Of a DNA stretch of 64,000 nucleotides, positions 1 through 7,412 are shown in pieces. The DNA is from Solimonas terrae (GTDB lineage: Bacteria; Pseudomonadota; Gammaproteobacteria; Nevskiales; Nevskiaceae), in NCBI RefSeq assembly GCF_011067135.1, contig NZ_JAAMOW010000007.1:1-64000 (forward strand), given 5' to 3'. The notes under the pieces are model-generated. The model saw only the letters and a list, made by a program, of their open reading frames with translations, was not told the origin of the DNA and did no database searches. The position numbers and the translations under genes were made by a program. How positions within the stretch are numbered: the first letter of the stretch is position 1; the number at the start of each line of letters is the position of its first letter.

Positions 1-2
1 TG

Positions 3-101
3 CTTGTCCAATTCACCCGCAACCGATTACCGCTCAGCTGTCTGGACGATGTCGCTCGAATCGTCAGACAGTACACGCAATCTGTGCTCATCATTGAGTG
101 A
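3..101 (+). CDS. C-terminal end of an unidentified protein (cut by window edge)
   Basis: A plus-strand frame is open from the first bases to a TGA at 99-101 and gives about 32 residues ending in VRQYTQSVLIIE. The 5' part lies outside the window, so no family can be named. The composition is plausible for a real C-terminus, but a chance open frame of this length is also possible. It converges on higA, with about 100 bases between them in which I see no gene. Confidence 0.3.
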   Translation, partial: LVQFTRNRLPLSCLDDVARIVRQYTQSVLIIE

Positions 102-200
102 CTTTCGGGGGGATAGGTCAGGGTCGGAGTAAATAGAATCGGCTGCGTGCAAAATGTGGTTGAGCGGCGAAGCATGCCGACCACTTCTTGCACGGAACGG

Positions 201-575
201 CTATGCGGCCCTTGGAGCAACTCGCTGATTGATCAGGCTCTCGGCCGGGATATTGAATGACTTGTTCAGAGCCCGGATCATCCGCACTGTCAGCGGCCGA
301 CGGCGGGCCAGCACTTCGTAGACACGGTTCTTTCGACCGATTGCAGGAATCAGGTCATCTACCGTGAGGCCCTGCTGTTCCATTCGGAACTTGATGGCCT
401 CTACCGCATCCGGGAGATCCATGGGGAAGTGTGTACGCTCGTAGGCTTCAACCAGGGTTGCCAGCACGTCGAGGCGGTCGCCCGCCTCGGTGCCCGCATC
501 TGCTGACATGAGCGTCTCGATCTCGCGCAGTGTCTCGCGATAGTCGGCTTCGGTCTTGATGGGTCGGATGTTCAT
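201..575 (-). CDS. higA: HigA-type antitoxin with HTH domain
   Basis: This 124-residue protein has an N-terminal segment (KTEADYRETLREIETLM) typical of HigA/YgjM-type antitoxins and a C-terminal Xre/Cro-like helix-turn-helix (about residues 75-115: DLIPAIGRKNRVYEVLARRR, then MIRALNKSFNIPAESL). In the family the antitoxin binds its toxin and represses its own promoter. The ATG at 573-575 was chosen because the family starts at MxIRPIKTEADY; the longer upstream frame is antisense to higB sequence. The toxin remnant ends 10 bases upstream, so the order is toxin first, as in higBA loci. The antitoxin looks intact although its partner is truncated. Confidence 0.85.
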   Translation of the reverse strand: MNIRPIKTEADYRETLREIETLMSADAGTEAGDRLDVLATLVEAYERTHFPMDLPDAVEAIKFRMEQQGLTVDDLIPAIGRKNRVYEVLARRRPLTVRMIRALNKSFNIPAESLINQRVAPRAA

Positions 576-585
576 AGCGAGCTCT

Positions 586-786
586 TCAGATGGCCTGTAC
601 GTCGATCTGATCGTACTGCCGATGGGTGCCGATAAAGCGGATGTAAAGCACCCTGTATGGGTAATTGATCCAGACAACGAGGCGGTACTTGTTGCCTGCG
701 ATATTGAACACGACACGCCCGTCCTTCAGAACGCTGGCATTGCCGAACTGCTGTTTCACTTCGTTGGGTGTGGACCAATCGGCCTT
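586..786 (-). pseudogene. higB: HigB-type mRNA interferase toxin, N-terminus lost
   Basis: The frame encodes about 66 residues that match the C-terminal two thirds of HigB toxins (RelE superfamily): KADWSTPNEVKQQF, VVFNIAGNKYRLVVWINY, YIRFIGTHRQYDQID. HigB proteins are normally about 95-100 residues. The first 30 or so are missing, and the frame runs instead into the left end of the RAYT element at 803, giving an unrelated leader (CPLLSPIV). No HigB N-terminus is visible on the far side of the element. The family cleaves mRNA on the ribosome; with the first helix and strand gone the toxin is probably dead, leaving higA as an orphan antitoxin. Confidence 0.8.
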
Positions 787-860
787 CACGACAATAGGCG
801 ACAATAGGGGACAGACCACGAATATGCTACGGTCTGGAAACTCTAGGCAGGAATCGGGCC

Positions 861-1533
861 ATACCCCGCCGTCCCCCTCTGCAACTCCCTGGCATTCCGC
901 AGCACATCATTCAGCGAGGAAATAACCGGCAGGCTTGTTTCTACGCGGATGACGACTACGTATTTTATCTGGACTGGCTGAAGGAATACGCCAGAAAGGC
1001 CGGCTGCCAGATTCACGCGTACGTGCTGATGACCAACCACGTGCATTTGCTGATTTCGAGTCTGCGCGCGGACGGAGCGGGGATCCTGATGAAAGCGCTG
1101 GGCCAGCGCTACGTGCAGTACGTTAACCGGCAATACCGGCGCAGCGGTACGCTGTGGGAAGGACGGTTCCGGTCCTGTCTGGTGCAGCAGGACGAATACC
1201 TGCTGAGTTGCCATCGCTATATCGAACTCAACCCGGTACGGGCGGGTATGGTGTCACATCCGGGTGACTATCCCTGGTCCAGTTACCGAGCCAACGGGCA
1301 AGGCGAGGCCGATGCACTGGTCAGCCCCCAACCTGCTGTACTTGCAGCTGGGCGCCACTCCTGCCGAACGCTGTGAACGATACCGGGCCTTGTTTAAGCC
1401 CGACATGGATCCGAAATTGATCGACGAGATTCGATCGGCTACCAACGGCAACTGCGTTCTGGGCAACGAACGATTTGCGGAGCAAGTCGCTCAGGTGCTC
1501 GGTCGTCGTGTCGTCGGAGGTAAGGCCGGGTAG
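861..1533 (+). pseudogene. REP-associated tyrosine transposase, start-codon loss and frameshift
   Basis: The reading frame gives the Y1 (IS200-like) transposase signatures of RAYT proteins: PGIPQHIIQRGNNRQACF, the metal-binding HxH in MTNHVHLL at about residue 55-62, SGTLWEGRF, RYIELNPVRAGMV, and after a shift LGATPAERCERYRALF and the C-terminal LGNERFAEQVAQVLGRR. Two lesions are visible. The position where the family has ATG-CCC-CGC-CGT carries ATA (861-863), so the only in-frame ATG is at 1023. A run of five C at 1325-1329 must lose one base to join ADALVS to PNLLYLQLG. The catalytic tyrosine region is still encoded. The frameshift could be a sequencing artefact in a homopolymer. Confidence 0.8.
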
Positions 1534-1609
1534 CCAGTGCGGACTCAGGCGTCAGAATCAGGGGAATGGATCGAATAGGGCGAGCGTATATCGTGGTCTG
1601 TCCCCTATT
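1434..1609 (+). repeat. Inverted-repeat arm A: RAYT 3' end next to the toxin module
   Basis: This 176-base segment covers the last 30 codons of the RAYT frame plus the terminal repeat. It recurs in inverted orientation at 3732-3908 with about six base differences and one inserted C by eye. The two arms point towards each other and enclose the 2.1-kb immunity-toxin module. Confidence 0.85.
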
Positions 1610-1610
1610 A

Positions 1611-1952
1611 TTATTCATAGTTTTTCTTTAAAGCGTTATCCTTCGCCTGATTAACGAAAGCAATTAATTTCTCCCTATTAATTCCGCGAGCCGCTGTGGC
1701 AAATTTTGAGTACGCCTCCTCTAATTCCAAATGACGACTTAAACTGCCTTGGTGAAAATAATATGCACAGGGAATTTCCCCATACGGCTCAATCCTCTCG
1801 CCAGACAATATCTCATCAAAAATTGGTCGCAATATGCGCAAGCACAGAGCTGCGTCACTCTCAGTGGAGGAATACTTTTTTAACAATTCGATGAGCGCAT
1901 TGCAACAGTCTTGAAGCGTGGGCAAATCGACAAATGCTTCTGTGAGGCTCAT
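1611..1952 (-). CDS. Candidate immunity protein for the adjacent polymorphic toxin
   Basis: A 113-residue protein, predicted soluble, with no signal peptide, helical in appearance and poorer in GC than the chromosome backbone (stretches such as KYSSTESDAALCLRILRPIF and NQAKDNALKKNYE). I do not recognise its family. Its ATG (1950-1952) overlaps the stop codon of the toxin frame (1949-1951) by three bases, so the two are translationally coupled. Small, AT-richer, unrelated genes directly behind a polymorphic toxin C-terminus are usually immunity proteins; that is the basis of the call. The gene ends 1 base from the RAYT terminal repeat. Confidence 0.6.
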   Translation of the reverse strand: MSLTEAFVDLPTLQDCCNALIELLKKYSSTESDAALCLRILRPIFDEILSGERIEPYGEIPCAYYFHQGSLSRHLELEEAYSKFATAARGINREKLIAFVNQAKDNALKKNYE

Positions 1953-3940
1953 TGTCCTGGCCCCAAAGTCTCGACGTAGCTAGGGGGGGTGAACTGAGAT
2001 CGATTTGGAATTATCGATTGCTGAAAACCACCGTACCGCACTGCTCCATTGCTAGAAGCAGGCGCAATAGAGCTTCGGAATATCAACGGCGTCTCTCCTT
2101 GTCGAGGGGTTATGGAAAAAGCGTTATACGCCGGGGATGCATTTGGAAGGCCCAATGCATCCGCGATCTGTTCTGGCGGCAACGATCGAATCACGTCATA
2201 AGTTTTTGCGTCCATAAAATATCCTGTCGATTCATTAGGCGAAGTATACCGACTATCCGTCCCGATCAGCTTAAAGAACGATTGACCCGCTTCGGCAGTA
2301 GAAACCGAAGGAATTCCAGACCCACTGTTCAAAAATTGCTGGGCGCGACTAAGTACTGCATCTGGACTTAGGTCGCGATTACCGGCAGCTATTTGCCCGA
2401 CAAGTGATTGCCCGTAGCTTGTTGCTTCTATTTGGTCATAGCTCGGATTTAATCCGAAAGTCCGGAACTCCTCGGAACCTTGAGAGAGTTTGAACGACGC
2501 AGCGTTTCCAGTTGTTGAAGGTAATATTTCGAGTTCAGCACTACCGAAGCGCTGGCCCAATTTGCCTACGCCCTCACCCCCTGCCTGCAGCGCAGAAAGC
2601 GTTAATTGGGGGTCTGGCAGCGACCCCAAGTGAACAACACCGGCGGCGTTCGCCCTTGCATATATTGAAAGAAAAGCCTGGTTTCCCAAAAAGACTCGGT
2701 CGTCAGCGCTAAGATAAGGGTTCGCGAGCGCAGCCCTCACTTCACCCAGACTGCCCAAAATTTGTGACGAAGTTGCATTAGCGTCATATGCTATCCCAAT
2801 AGCACGCTTTCCGATTTCAGCATTACTTTGATACGAACCTAACGGAGCAAGCGAGAAGTCAGAAGTGAGCGGAATTCCTTGTCCAGCTAATAGGCTCGTT
2901 AACGTATCCGGCAACGCAGCGACACCACCAAAAGTGAACAGAGGGGCGCTCGCCTGTCTTAGGTTTAAACCTACGACAGTCGCATTAGACTGTGTGGTCG
3001 AAGGCGTGATCTTCAGGATGGGGCCTAGTTCGGTCGGCGACGAATATGCGCCGGCTGGCAACACCAAATCCTCAGCAGTAAGCGGCGCTATGCTCGGCGT
3101 GCTGGAGAAGCTCTGTACGCTGATGGGCTGCTCAATGCTCTGATAGTCCAGCGCATACTGCAGCGCGCGCTCAGATCCATAGCGCTCAACGACATTGTCG
3201 TAGGCCTTTTTCGCACCTGGACTCAGGTTTTGGACCTGATGGTCTATCTCGCTCTGCTTGATCGCCCCGACAATCGAATTGCCGAGTGCATTGCCAAATG
3301 CGTCGGCCGCAATGCTTTCGATATCGAACTTCCCGTGTCCTTCGATCGCCACGACAACAGAACGGTCGGCAAGGTCATAGGCAGTGTTTCTCAGCGTATC
3401 ACCGAAGACATTGTCCAAATCGAAAGCTTGCGGTTGTCCGCTGCTGCCGGGAATGCGCCTAAGCGGGTCGTCGTCACCCAAGCCCTGCCCCAGCCCCGTA
3501 ACTACGGCATCGGCAGCAACTGCAGCCCAATCGAAATGTTTCTGCTGGCCCAAGGCAAGGTTCGCAACTTGGCTGACACTGGCGTTGAGCGCGCCCTGTG
3601 CGACGCCGCGACCGACTGCCGACCAAGAGAAGCCTTGAGACGCCTTGATGCCGTTGCTCGCGTCGGCCGCGGCCGCCTGTAGTCCTGCACCAAAGAAGCC
3701 GATCTTGGTCAGCTGGTCGATACCAGGGAATAATAGGGGACAGACCACGATATACGCTCGCCCTATTCGATCCATTCCCCTGATTCTGACGCCTGAGTCC
3801 GCACTGGCTACCCGGGCCTTACCTCCGACGACACGACGACCGAGCACCTGAGCGATCTGCTCCGTAAATCGTTCGTTGCCCAGAACGCAGTTACCGTTGG
3901 TGGCTGATCCGACGATCGGAATTCCCCAGTGCATTGCCAA
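1949..3940 (-). CDS. Polymorphic toxin C-terminal module, N-terminus replaced by RAYT tail
   Basis: The 663-residue frame starts from an uncertain TTG inside decayed DNA. Its first 70 or so residues are RAYT C-terminus (SATNGNCVLGNERFTEQIAQ) fused in frame through one extra C. The rest, from about PGIDQLTKIGFFGAG onward, looks like the C-terminal part of a very large secreted polymorphic toxin: Gly/Ala-rich repeats (GVAQGALNASVSQVANLALG, FDWAAVAADAVVTGLGQGLG), a GAKKAYDNVVERYG linker, and a terminal segment (about residues 555-663) beginning near SFFKLIGTDSRYTSP and ending IIPNRSQFTPPSYVETLGPGQ. That last part is probably the toxic domain; I cannot assign its activity. There is no secretion signal or adhesin domain here, so it is an orphan module or a donor cassette. 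The overlapping 113-residue gene is the likely immunity factor. Confidence 0.6.
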   Translation of the reverse strand: MAMHWGIPIVGSATNGNCVLGNERFTEQIAQVLGRRVVGGKARVASADSGVRIRGMDRIGRAYIVVCPLLFPGIDQLTKIGFFGAGLQAAAADASNGIKASQGFSWSAVGRGVAQGALNASVSQVANLALGQQKHFDWAAVAADAVVTGLGQGLGDDDPLRRIPGSSGQPQAFDLDNVFGDTLRNTAYDLADRSVVVAIEGHGKFDIESIAADAFGNALGNSIVGAIKQSEIDHQVQNLSPGAKKAYDNVVERYGSERALQYALDYQSIEQPISVQSFSSTPSIAPLTAEDLVLPAGAYSSPTELGPILKITPSTTQSNATVVGLNLRQASAPLFTFGGVAALPDTLTSLLAGQGIPLTSDFSLAPLGSYQSNAEIGKRAIGIAYDANATSSQILGSLGEVRAALANPYLSADDRVFLGNQAFLSIYARANAAGVVHLGSLPDPQLTLSALQAGGEGVGKLGQRFGSAELEILPSTTGNAASFKLSQGSEEFRTFGLNPSYDQIEATSYGQSLVGQIAAGNRDLSPDAVLSRAQQFLNSGSGIPSVSTAEAGQSFFKLIGTDSRYTSPNESTGYFMDAKTYDVIRSLPPEQIADALGLPNASPAYNAFSITPRQGETPLIFRSSIAPASSNGAVRYGGFQQSIIPNRSQFTPPSYVETLGPGQ
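3732..3908 (-). repeat. Inverted-repeat arm B: second RAYT 3' end
   Basis: Reading on the minus strand this reproduces 1434-1609: RAYT C-terminal codons, the sequence around GTAAGGCC, and the 19-base end at 3732-3750. One extra C (GGCCCGGG instead of GGCCGGG) removes the RAYT stop and opens the frame into the toxin module. No 5' transposase sequence accompanies it, so it is a 3' fragment and not a complete element. Confidence 0.85.
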
Positions 3941-3950
3941 AAGCGTCGGC
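3911..3950 (-). pseudogene. Remnant of a second copy of the toxin pre-domain
   Basis: On the minus strand this segment encodes ADAFGNALGNS, the same eleven residues as in the toxin gene (codons near 3270-3305), followed after a one-base insertion by IVG, again as in the toxin. Base identity is high across about 40 positions, then stops. The homology ends exactly where RAYT arm B begins, so this appears to be a broken piece of a former toxin gene on the outer side of the repeat. From 3951 to 4164 I see no gene. Confidence 0.55.
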
Positions 3951-4164
3951 TCTTCGTTCGACGGCGTCTTCGTTCCCCAGAGCCCATATTCGGGAATGTC
4001 CGTGGCCAGTTCGCGAATCGCGGTCAGGGGCTTGCAGAAAAGCGGAGAAGTCGCGTCGTTTGCCCGAAGCGCGCCGTCGTATTGCCTGATCCGATGACGT
4101 TTGCCCGCGGTTCATCGGCGTGCGGCATCATGCAGGTCTGCCATTTTTTCGATTTGGAGCCCCC

Positions 4165-5214
4165 ATGACTGCTGCGCTCGGCTATGCCGCTGAAATCGCC
4201 AAGGCCCCGCTGGTGCCGTTCAGCTTCGAACGGCGAGCCACCCGCCCGCACGATGTACGGATCGAGATCTCGTATTGCGGCGTCTGCCATTCGGATCTGC
4301 ATCAGGTCCGCGACGAGTGGGGTCACGGCACATTCCCGATGGTGCCGGGCCACGAAATCGTCGGCCGCGTGATCGAGGTCGGCGAACAGGTCACGAAGTT
4401 CAAGGCCGGCGATGTCGCCGGCGTCGGCTGCATGGTCGACTCGTGCCGGAGCTGCCCGGCCTGCGAAGAAGGCCTCGAGCAGTATTGCGAAAAAGGCTTC
4501 ACCGGCACGTACGGCGCGAAGTCTCGCATCGGCGACGGCATTACCTACGGCGGCTATTCGAATCACATCGTCGTCGATGAAGCCTTCGTCCTGCACGTCT
4601 CGGACAAGCTCGAGCTTGCCGCCGTCGCGCCGCTGCTGTGCGCTGGCATCACCACGTACTCGCCGCTGCGCTACTGGAAGATCGGCCCGGGCCAGAAGGT
4701 CGGCATTGTCGGCCTCGGCGGGCTCGGTCACATGGCAGTGAAGTTCGCGAAGGCATTCGGCGCGCACGTGGTGTTGTTCACGACCTCGGCGGGCAAGACC
4801 GACGACGCCAGGCGCCTCGGTGCAGCGGAAGTCGTGATCTCGAAGAACAGGGACGAGATGAAGGCACACGCGAAGAGCTTCGATTTCATCCTCGACTGTG
4901 TCTCGGCACCGCATGACATCAATGCCTATCTGGCGCTGCTCAAGCGCGAAGGCACGCTGGCACTGCTCGGCGTGCCGGACACGCCACCGATGCTGCAGTT
5001 CCAGCACCTGATCTACTCGCGGCGCCAGATCGGCGGCTCGCTGATCGGCGGCATTGCCGAAACCCAGGAAATGCTCGACTTCTGCGCCGAGCACGGCATC
5101 GTCTCGGACATCGAGCTGATCGCCATCGACAGGATCAACGAGGCGTACGAGCGGATGCTGAAGAGCGATGTGAAATACCGCTTCGTGATCGACATCGCCA
5201 CGCTGGCGGCGTGA
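4165..5214 (+). CDS. Zinc-dependent alcohol dehydrogenase, NAD(P)-linked (YahK/CAD type)
   Basis: This is a 349-residue medium-chain dehydrogenase/reductase that would oxidise alcohols or reduce aldehydes in the cytoplasm. Catalytic zinc ligands are visible in CGVCHSDLHQ and PGHEIVG; the structural zinc site has four cysteines spaced as C-x2-C-x2-C-x7-C (CRSCPACEEGLEQYC). The Rossmann loop is GIVGLGGLGHMAVKFA. Length and motifs fit the cinnamyl-alcohol/YahK branch. The ATG at 4165 is preceded by TTGGAG and matches the usual N-terminus (MTAALGYAAE); the track-like extension upstream is not needed. The GTG of the next gene overlaps the stop. Confidence 0.9.
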   Translation: MTAALGYAAEIAKAPLVPFSFERRATRPHDVRIEISYCGVCHSDLHQVRDEWGHGTFPMVPGHEIVGRVIEVGEQVTKFKAGDVAGVGCMVDSCRSCPACEEGLEQYCEKGFTGTYGAKSRIGDGITYGGYSNHIVVDEAFVLHVSDKLELAAVAPLLCAGITTYSPLRYWKIGPGQKVGIVGLGGLGHMAVKFAKAFGAHVVLFTTSAGKTDDARRLGAAEVVISKNRDEMKAHAKSFDFILDCVSAPHDINAYLALLKREGTLALLGVPDTPPMLQFQHLIYSRRQIGGSLIGGIAETQEMLDFCAEHGIVSDIELIAIDRINEAYERMLKSDVKYRFVIDIATLAA

Positions 5215-5522
5215 TCGCGGGACTGCGCGAAAGCTGGAATTTCATCCGGCAGGCGCCGCCGGGCGAGCGTTTCGGTCGCTATCACCGTCGCCGTCAGCGG
5301 CAGCGCCGCCGTCGCTGGTTGCGGCCGCTGCGGCTGGCGGCGGGCGTCGCGGTCCTTGCCGCCGGCCTGATCCTGGTGCCGGCACCCGGGCCCGGCCTGC
5401 TGGTGGTTGCCGTCGGCGCCGCCCTGCTGGCCGGCGAATCGGCAAGCGTCGCCACCTGGCTCGATCACGGCGAACTGCGTGTGCGCCGCTGGCTCGGTCG
5501 AGGGCCGAATCCGGATTCCTGA
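5211..5522 (+). CDS. Small membrane protein, PGPGW-like
   Basis: A 103-residue protein with an Arg-rich N-terminal half (residues 20-40) followed by one long hydrophobic hairpin (about 43-78) containing PAPGPGLLVVAVGAALLAGE. The PxPGPG turn between two short hydrophobic stretches resembles the PGPGW family of putative transmembrane proteins, function unknown. The GTG start overlaps the dehydrogenase stop (GTGA), so it is co-translated with it. Confidence 0.65.
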   Translation: MIAGLRESWNFIRQAPPGERFGRYHRRRQRQRRRRWLRPLRLAAGVAVLAAGLILVPAPGPGLLVVAVGAALLAGESASVATWLDHGELRVRRWLGRGPNPDS

Positions 5523-5551
5523 GTACCCCGGCCGCCGGCTAATATCCGCGC

Positions 5552-6049
5552 ATGGGGGAAGCCGCTGTCACATTGTCGGCCGCGCAGGCCGCGTTCATCG
5601 AGGGACCGCGCTCGATCTACGCGACGAGTTGCGATGCCCGGTTCCGGCCGTCGCTGGCGCGGCTGCTCGGTTGCATCGTTGCCGATGATCGCCGCCAGCT
5701 GATTCTGCTGGCGCATCCGCTGCAGGCCGATCGACTGCTGCACGATGTCGAGCAGAGTGGCGTACTGGCCGTCGTCTTCAACGCGCCGGAAACGCATCAG
5801 ACCTTGCAACTCAAGGGCACGGGCCGACGCCTGGCGGCGCCGCCGGCCGATGCCGAAGCGCTGGTGCAGCGGCATCTCGACGCATTCGTCGCCGCGCTCG
5901 GACCGCGCGGCTTCACGCCGGAACTGGTGCACGCGGTGATTCGCGGCTCGCCGGAGCCAGCGGTCGCGATCGGCTTTCGGCCGCAGACCCTGTTCGAACA
6001 GACACCGGGGCCACAGGCCGGCCAGCGCATCGCCGGTAACGCGCCTTGA
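5552..6049 (+). CDS. PNPOx-like split-barrel protein, function unknown
   Basis: A 165-residue soluble protein. The layout (FIEGPRSIYATSCDARFRPSLARLLGCIVADD, then LILLAHPLQADRLLHDVEQSG and LAVVFNAPETHQTLQLKG) resembles pyridoxamine-phosphate-oxidase/flavin-binding split barrels, but no cofactor residue is certain. Its stop overlaps the TTG start of the next gene (TTGA), and that gene also begins with a PNPOx-like domain. The two probably act together. Confidence 0.6.
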   Translation: MGEAAVTLSAAQAAFIEGPRSIYATSCDARFRPSLARLLGCIVADDRRQLILLAHPLQADRLLHDVEQSGVLAVVFNAPETHQTLQLKGTGRRLAAPPADAEALVQRHLDAFVAALGPRGFTPELVHAVIRGSPEPAVAIGFRPQTLFEQTPGPQAGQRIAGNAP

Positions 6050-7404
6050 GCCTCGATCTCGACACCGCACGCGACTGCCTCGACAGTGCGATTCCGTGCA
6101 CGATCGCCACCGTCTCCGGCGACGGCATACCCAACGTCACCTATGTTTCGCACGCCGAATACGTCGACGCCGAGCATCTGGCGCTGAGCTTCCAGTTTTT
6201 CAACAAGACCCGCGAGAACGTGCTGGCGCGGCGCGCAGCCCTGCTCTACGCGACCGACTCGGAATCCGGCGCCAGCTACCGGCTGGAGCTGGAATACCTG
6301 CGCACCGAATCCGAAGGTCCGCTGTTCGAGCGCATGAAGGCGCGTCTCGCCGGCATTGCCTCGCATACCGGCATGGCCGGCGTCTTCCGCCTGCGCGGTG
6401 CCGACGTTTACCGCGTGCGCGGCATCGAGGCGGTGGCCGGCATCAGTGCGGCGCCGCGGCCGCCGCAGCGCAAGCCGCTGGCCGCGCTGCGTGCCGCGTC
6501 CTGCGCCATCGCCGCCTGCGGCGGCGGTTTCGATGCGCTGCTGGACGCGGCACTCGACGCGCTGCAGCGTCATTTCGACATTCACCATGCGGCGCTGCTG
6601 ATGCTCGATCGCGCGCAGGGGCGCCTGTACCTGGTCGGCAGCCGGGGCTACGCCCGTTCCGGCATCGGCTCGGAGATCGAACTCGGCGACGGCGTGATCG
6701 GCGTTGCCGCGGCGCAGAACACGCCGATCCGTATCGCCTACGCGACATCGGACTACCGGTACGTGCATGTCGCCACGCAGGCGGACGGAGCCGACGCGCA
6801 ACGCAGGACGGAGATCCCGTTTCCCGGCCTGGCACACGTCGAAAGCCAGTTGGCGGTGCCGATCGTCTGCGGCGGCGAGGTGCGCGGCGTGCTCTACGTC
6901 GAGTGCCCCCAGCAGCGGCGCTTCGGCTACGACGATGAAGACGCGTTGATCACGCTGTCGACGCAGCTCGGGCTGGCGCTCGACCAGGCGCAGGCAGCGC
7001 AGGACGAAGCCGGCGATGTCGAGCTTGCGACCGAGACAGCCGAATGCCCGGCCGGATCAGACGGCACGCCGCTGCAGGTGCGGCGCTACCGCGAGGACGA
7101 CAGCATCTTTCTCGACGACGACTACCTGATCAAGGGCGTCGCCGGCGCCATCCTCTGGAAGCTGCTCGACGTCTGGCTGGCGGAGGGGCGCAACGAGTTC
7201 AGCAACCGCGAGTTGCGGCTCGACCCGTCGCTGCGCCTGCCCGACATCGCCGACAACCTCGAAGCCCGGCTCGTGCTGCTGAGCCGCCGTCTCGCCGAAC
7301 GCAGCGACTGCCTGCGCATCGAGAAAACCGCTCGCGGCCGCTTCCGCCTGCACGTCGGCCGGCCGGTCCGGCTTGCCGAGATCGGCAAGCCGGTCGCGGC
7401 CTGA
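6046..7404 (+). CDS. PNPOx-like + GAF domain + C-terminal winged-helix-like protein
   Basis: This 452-residue protein has three parts. Residues about 1-130 look like a PNPOx split barrel (IPCTIATVSGDGIPNVTYVS, LALSFQFFNKTRENVLARRA). Residues about 155-310 are a GAF sensor domain (LQRHFDIHHAALLMLDRAQG, LGDGVIGVAAAQNTPIRIAY, LAVPIVCGGEVRGVLYVE). The C-terminal 110 residues (DDYLIKGVAGAILWKLLDVW, NRELRLDPSLRLPDIADNLE, LRIEKTARGRFRLH) look like a helical plus wing module that may bind nucleic acid. A redox- or flavin-sensing regulator is an inference. TTG is the start that gives the four-base overlap with the upstream gene. Confidence 0.7.
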   Translation: MSLDLDTARDCLDSAIPCTIATVSGDGIPNVTYVSHAEYVDAEHLALSFQFFNKTRENVLARRAALLYATDSESGASYRLELEYLRTESEGPLFERMKARLAGIASHTGMAGVFRLRGADVYRVRGIEAVAGISAAPRPPQRKPLAALRAASCAIAACGGGFDALLDAALDALQRHFDIHHAALLMLDRAQGRLYLVGSRGYARSGIGSEIELGDGVIGVAAAQNTPIRIAYATSDYRYVHVATQADGADAQRRTEIPFPGLAHVESQLAVPIVCGGEVRGVLYVECPQQRRFGYDDEDALITLSTQLGLALDQAQAAQDEAGDVELATETAECPAGSDGTPLQVRRYREDDSIFLDDDYLIKGVAGAILWKLLDVWLAEGRNEFSNRELRLDPSLRLPDIADNLEARLVLLSRRLAERSDCLRIEKTARGRFRLHVGRPVRLAEIGKPVAA

Positions 7405-7412
7405 CCCTGGGC

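Larger units (their letters stand above)
803..1609 (+). mobile_element. RAYT (REP-associated tyrosine transposase) element with terminal inverted repeats
   Basis: The 807-base unit is bounded by perfect 19-base inverted repeats, AATAGGGGACAGACCACGA at 803-821 and its complement at 1591-1609. The GGTCTGTCCCC-type end is what I associate with REP/RAYT elements in gammaproteobacteria. It encloses one Y1-transposase reading frame (861-1533). The left end sits in higB; the right end stops 1 base before the stop codon of the candidate immunity gene. A third copy of the end, with the adjoining 3' transposase sequence, lies inverted at 3732-3908. Confidence 0.8.

Noticed and set aside
1949-3940. CdiA-type VENN motif or Rhs core in the toxin frame
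   Set aside because: No VENN, Rhs PxxxxDPxG or two-partner-secretion domain is visible, so the toxin cannot be assigned to a delivery system.
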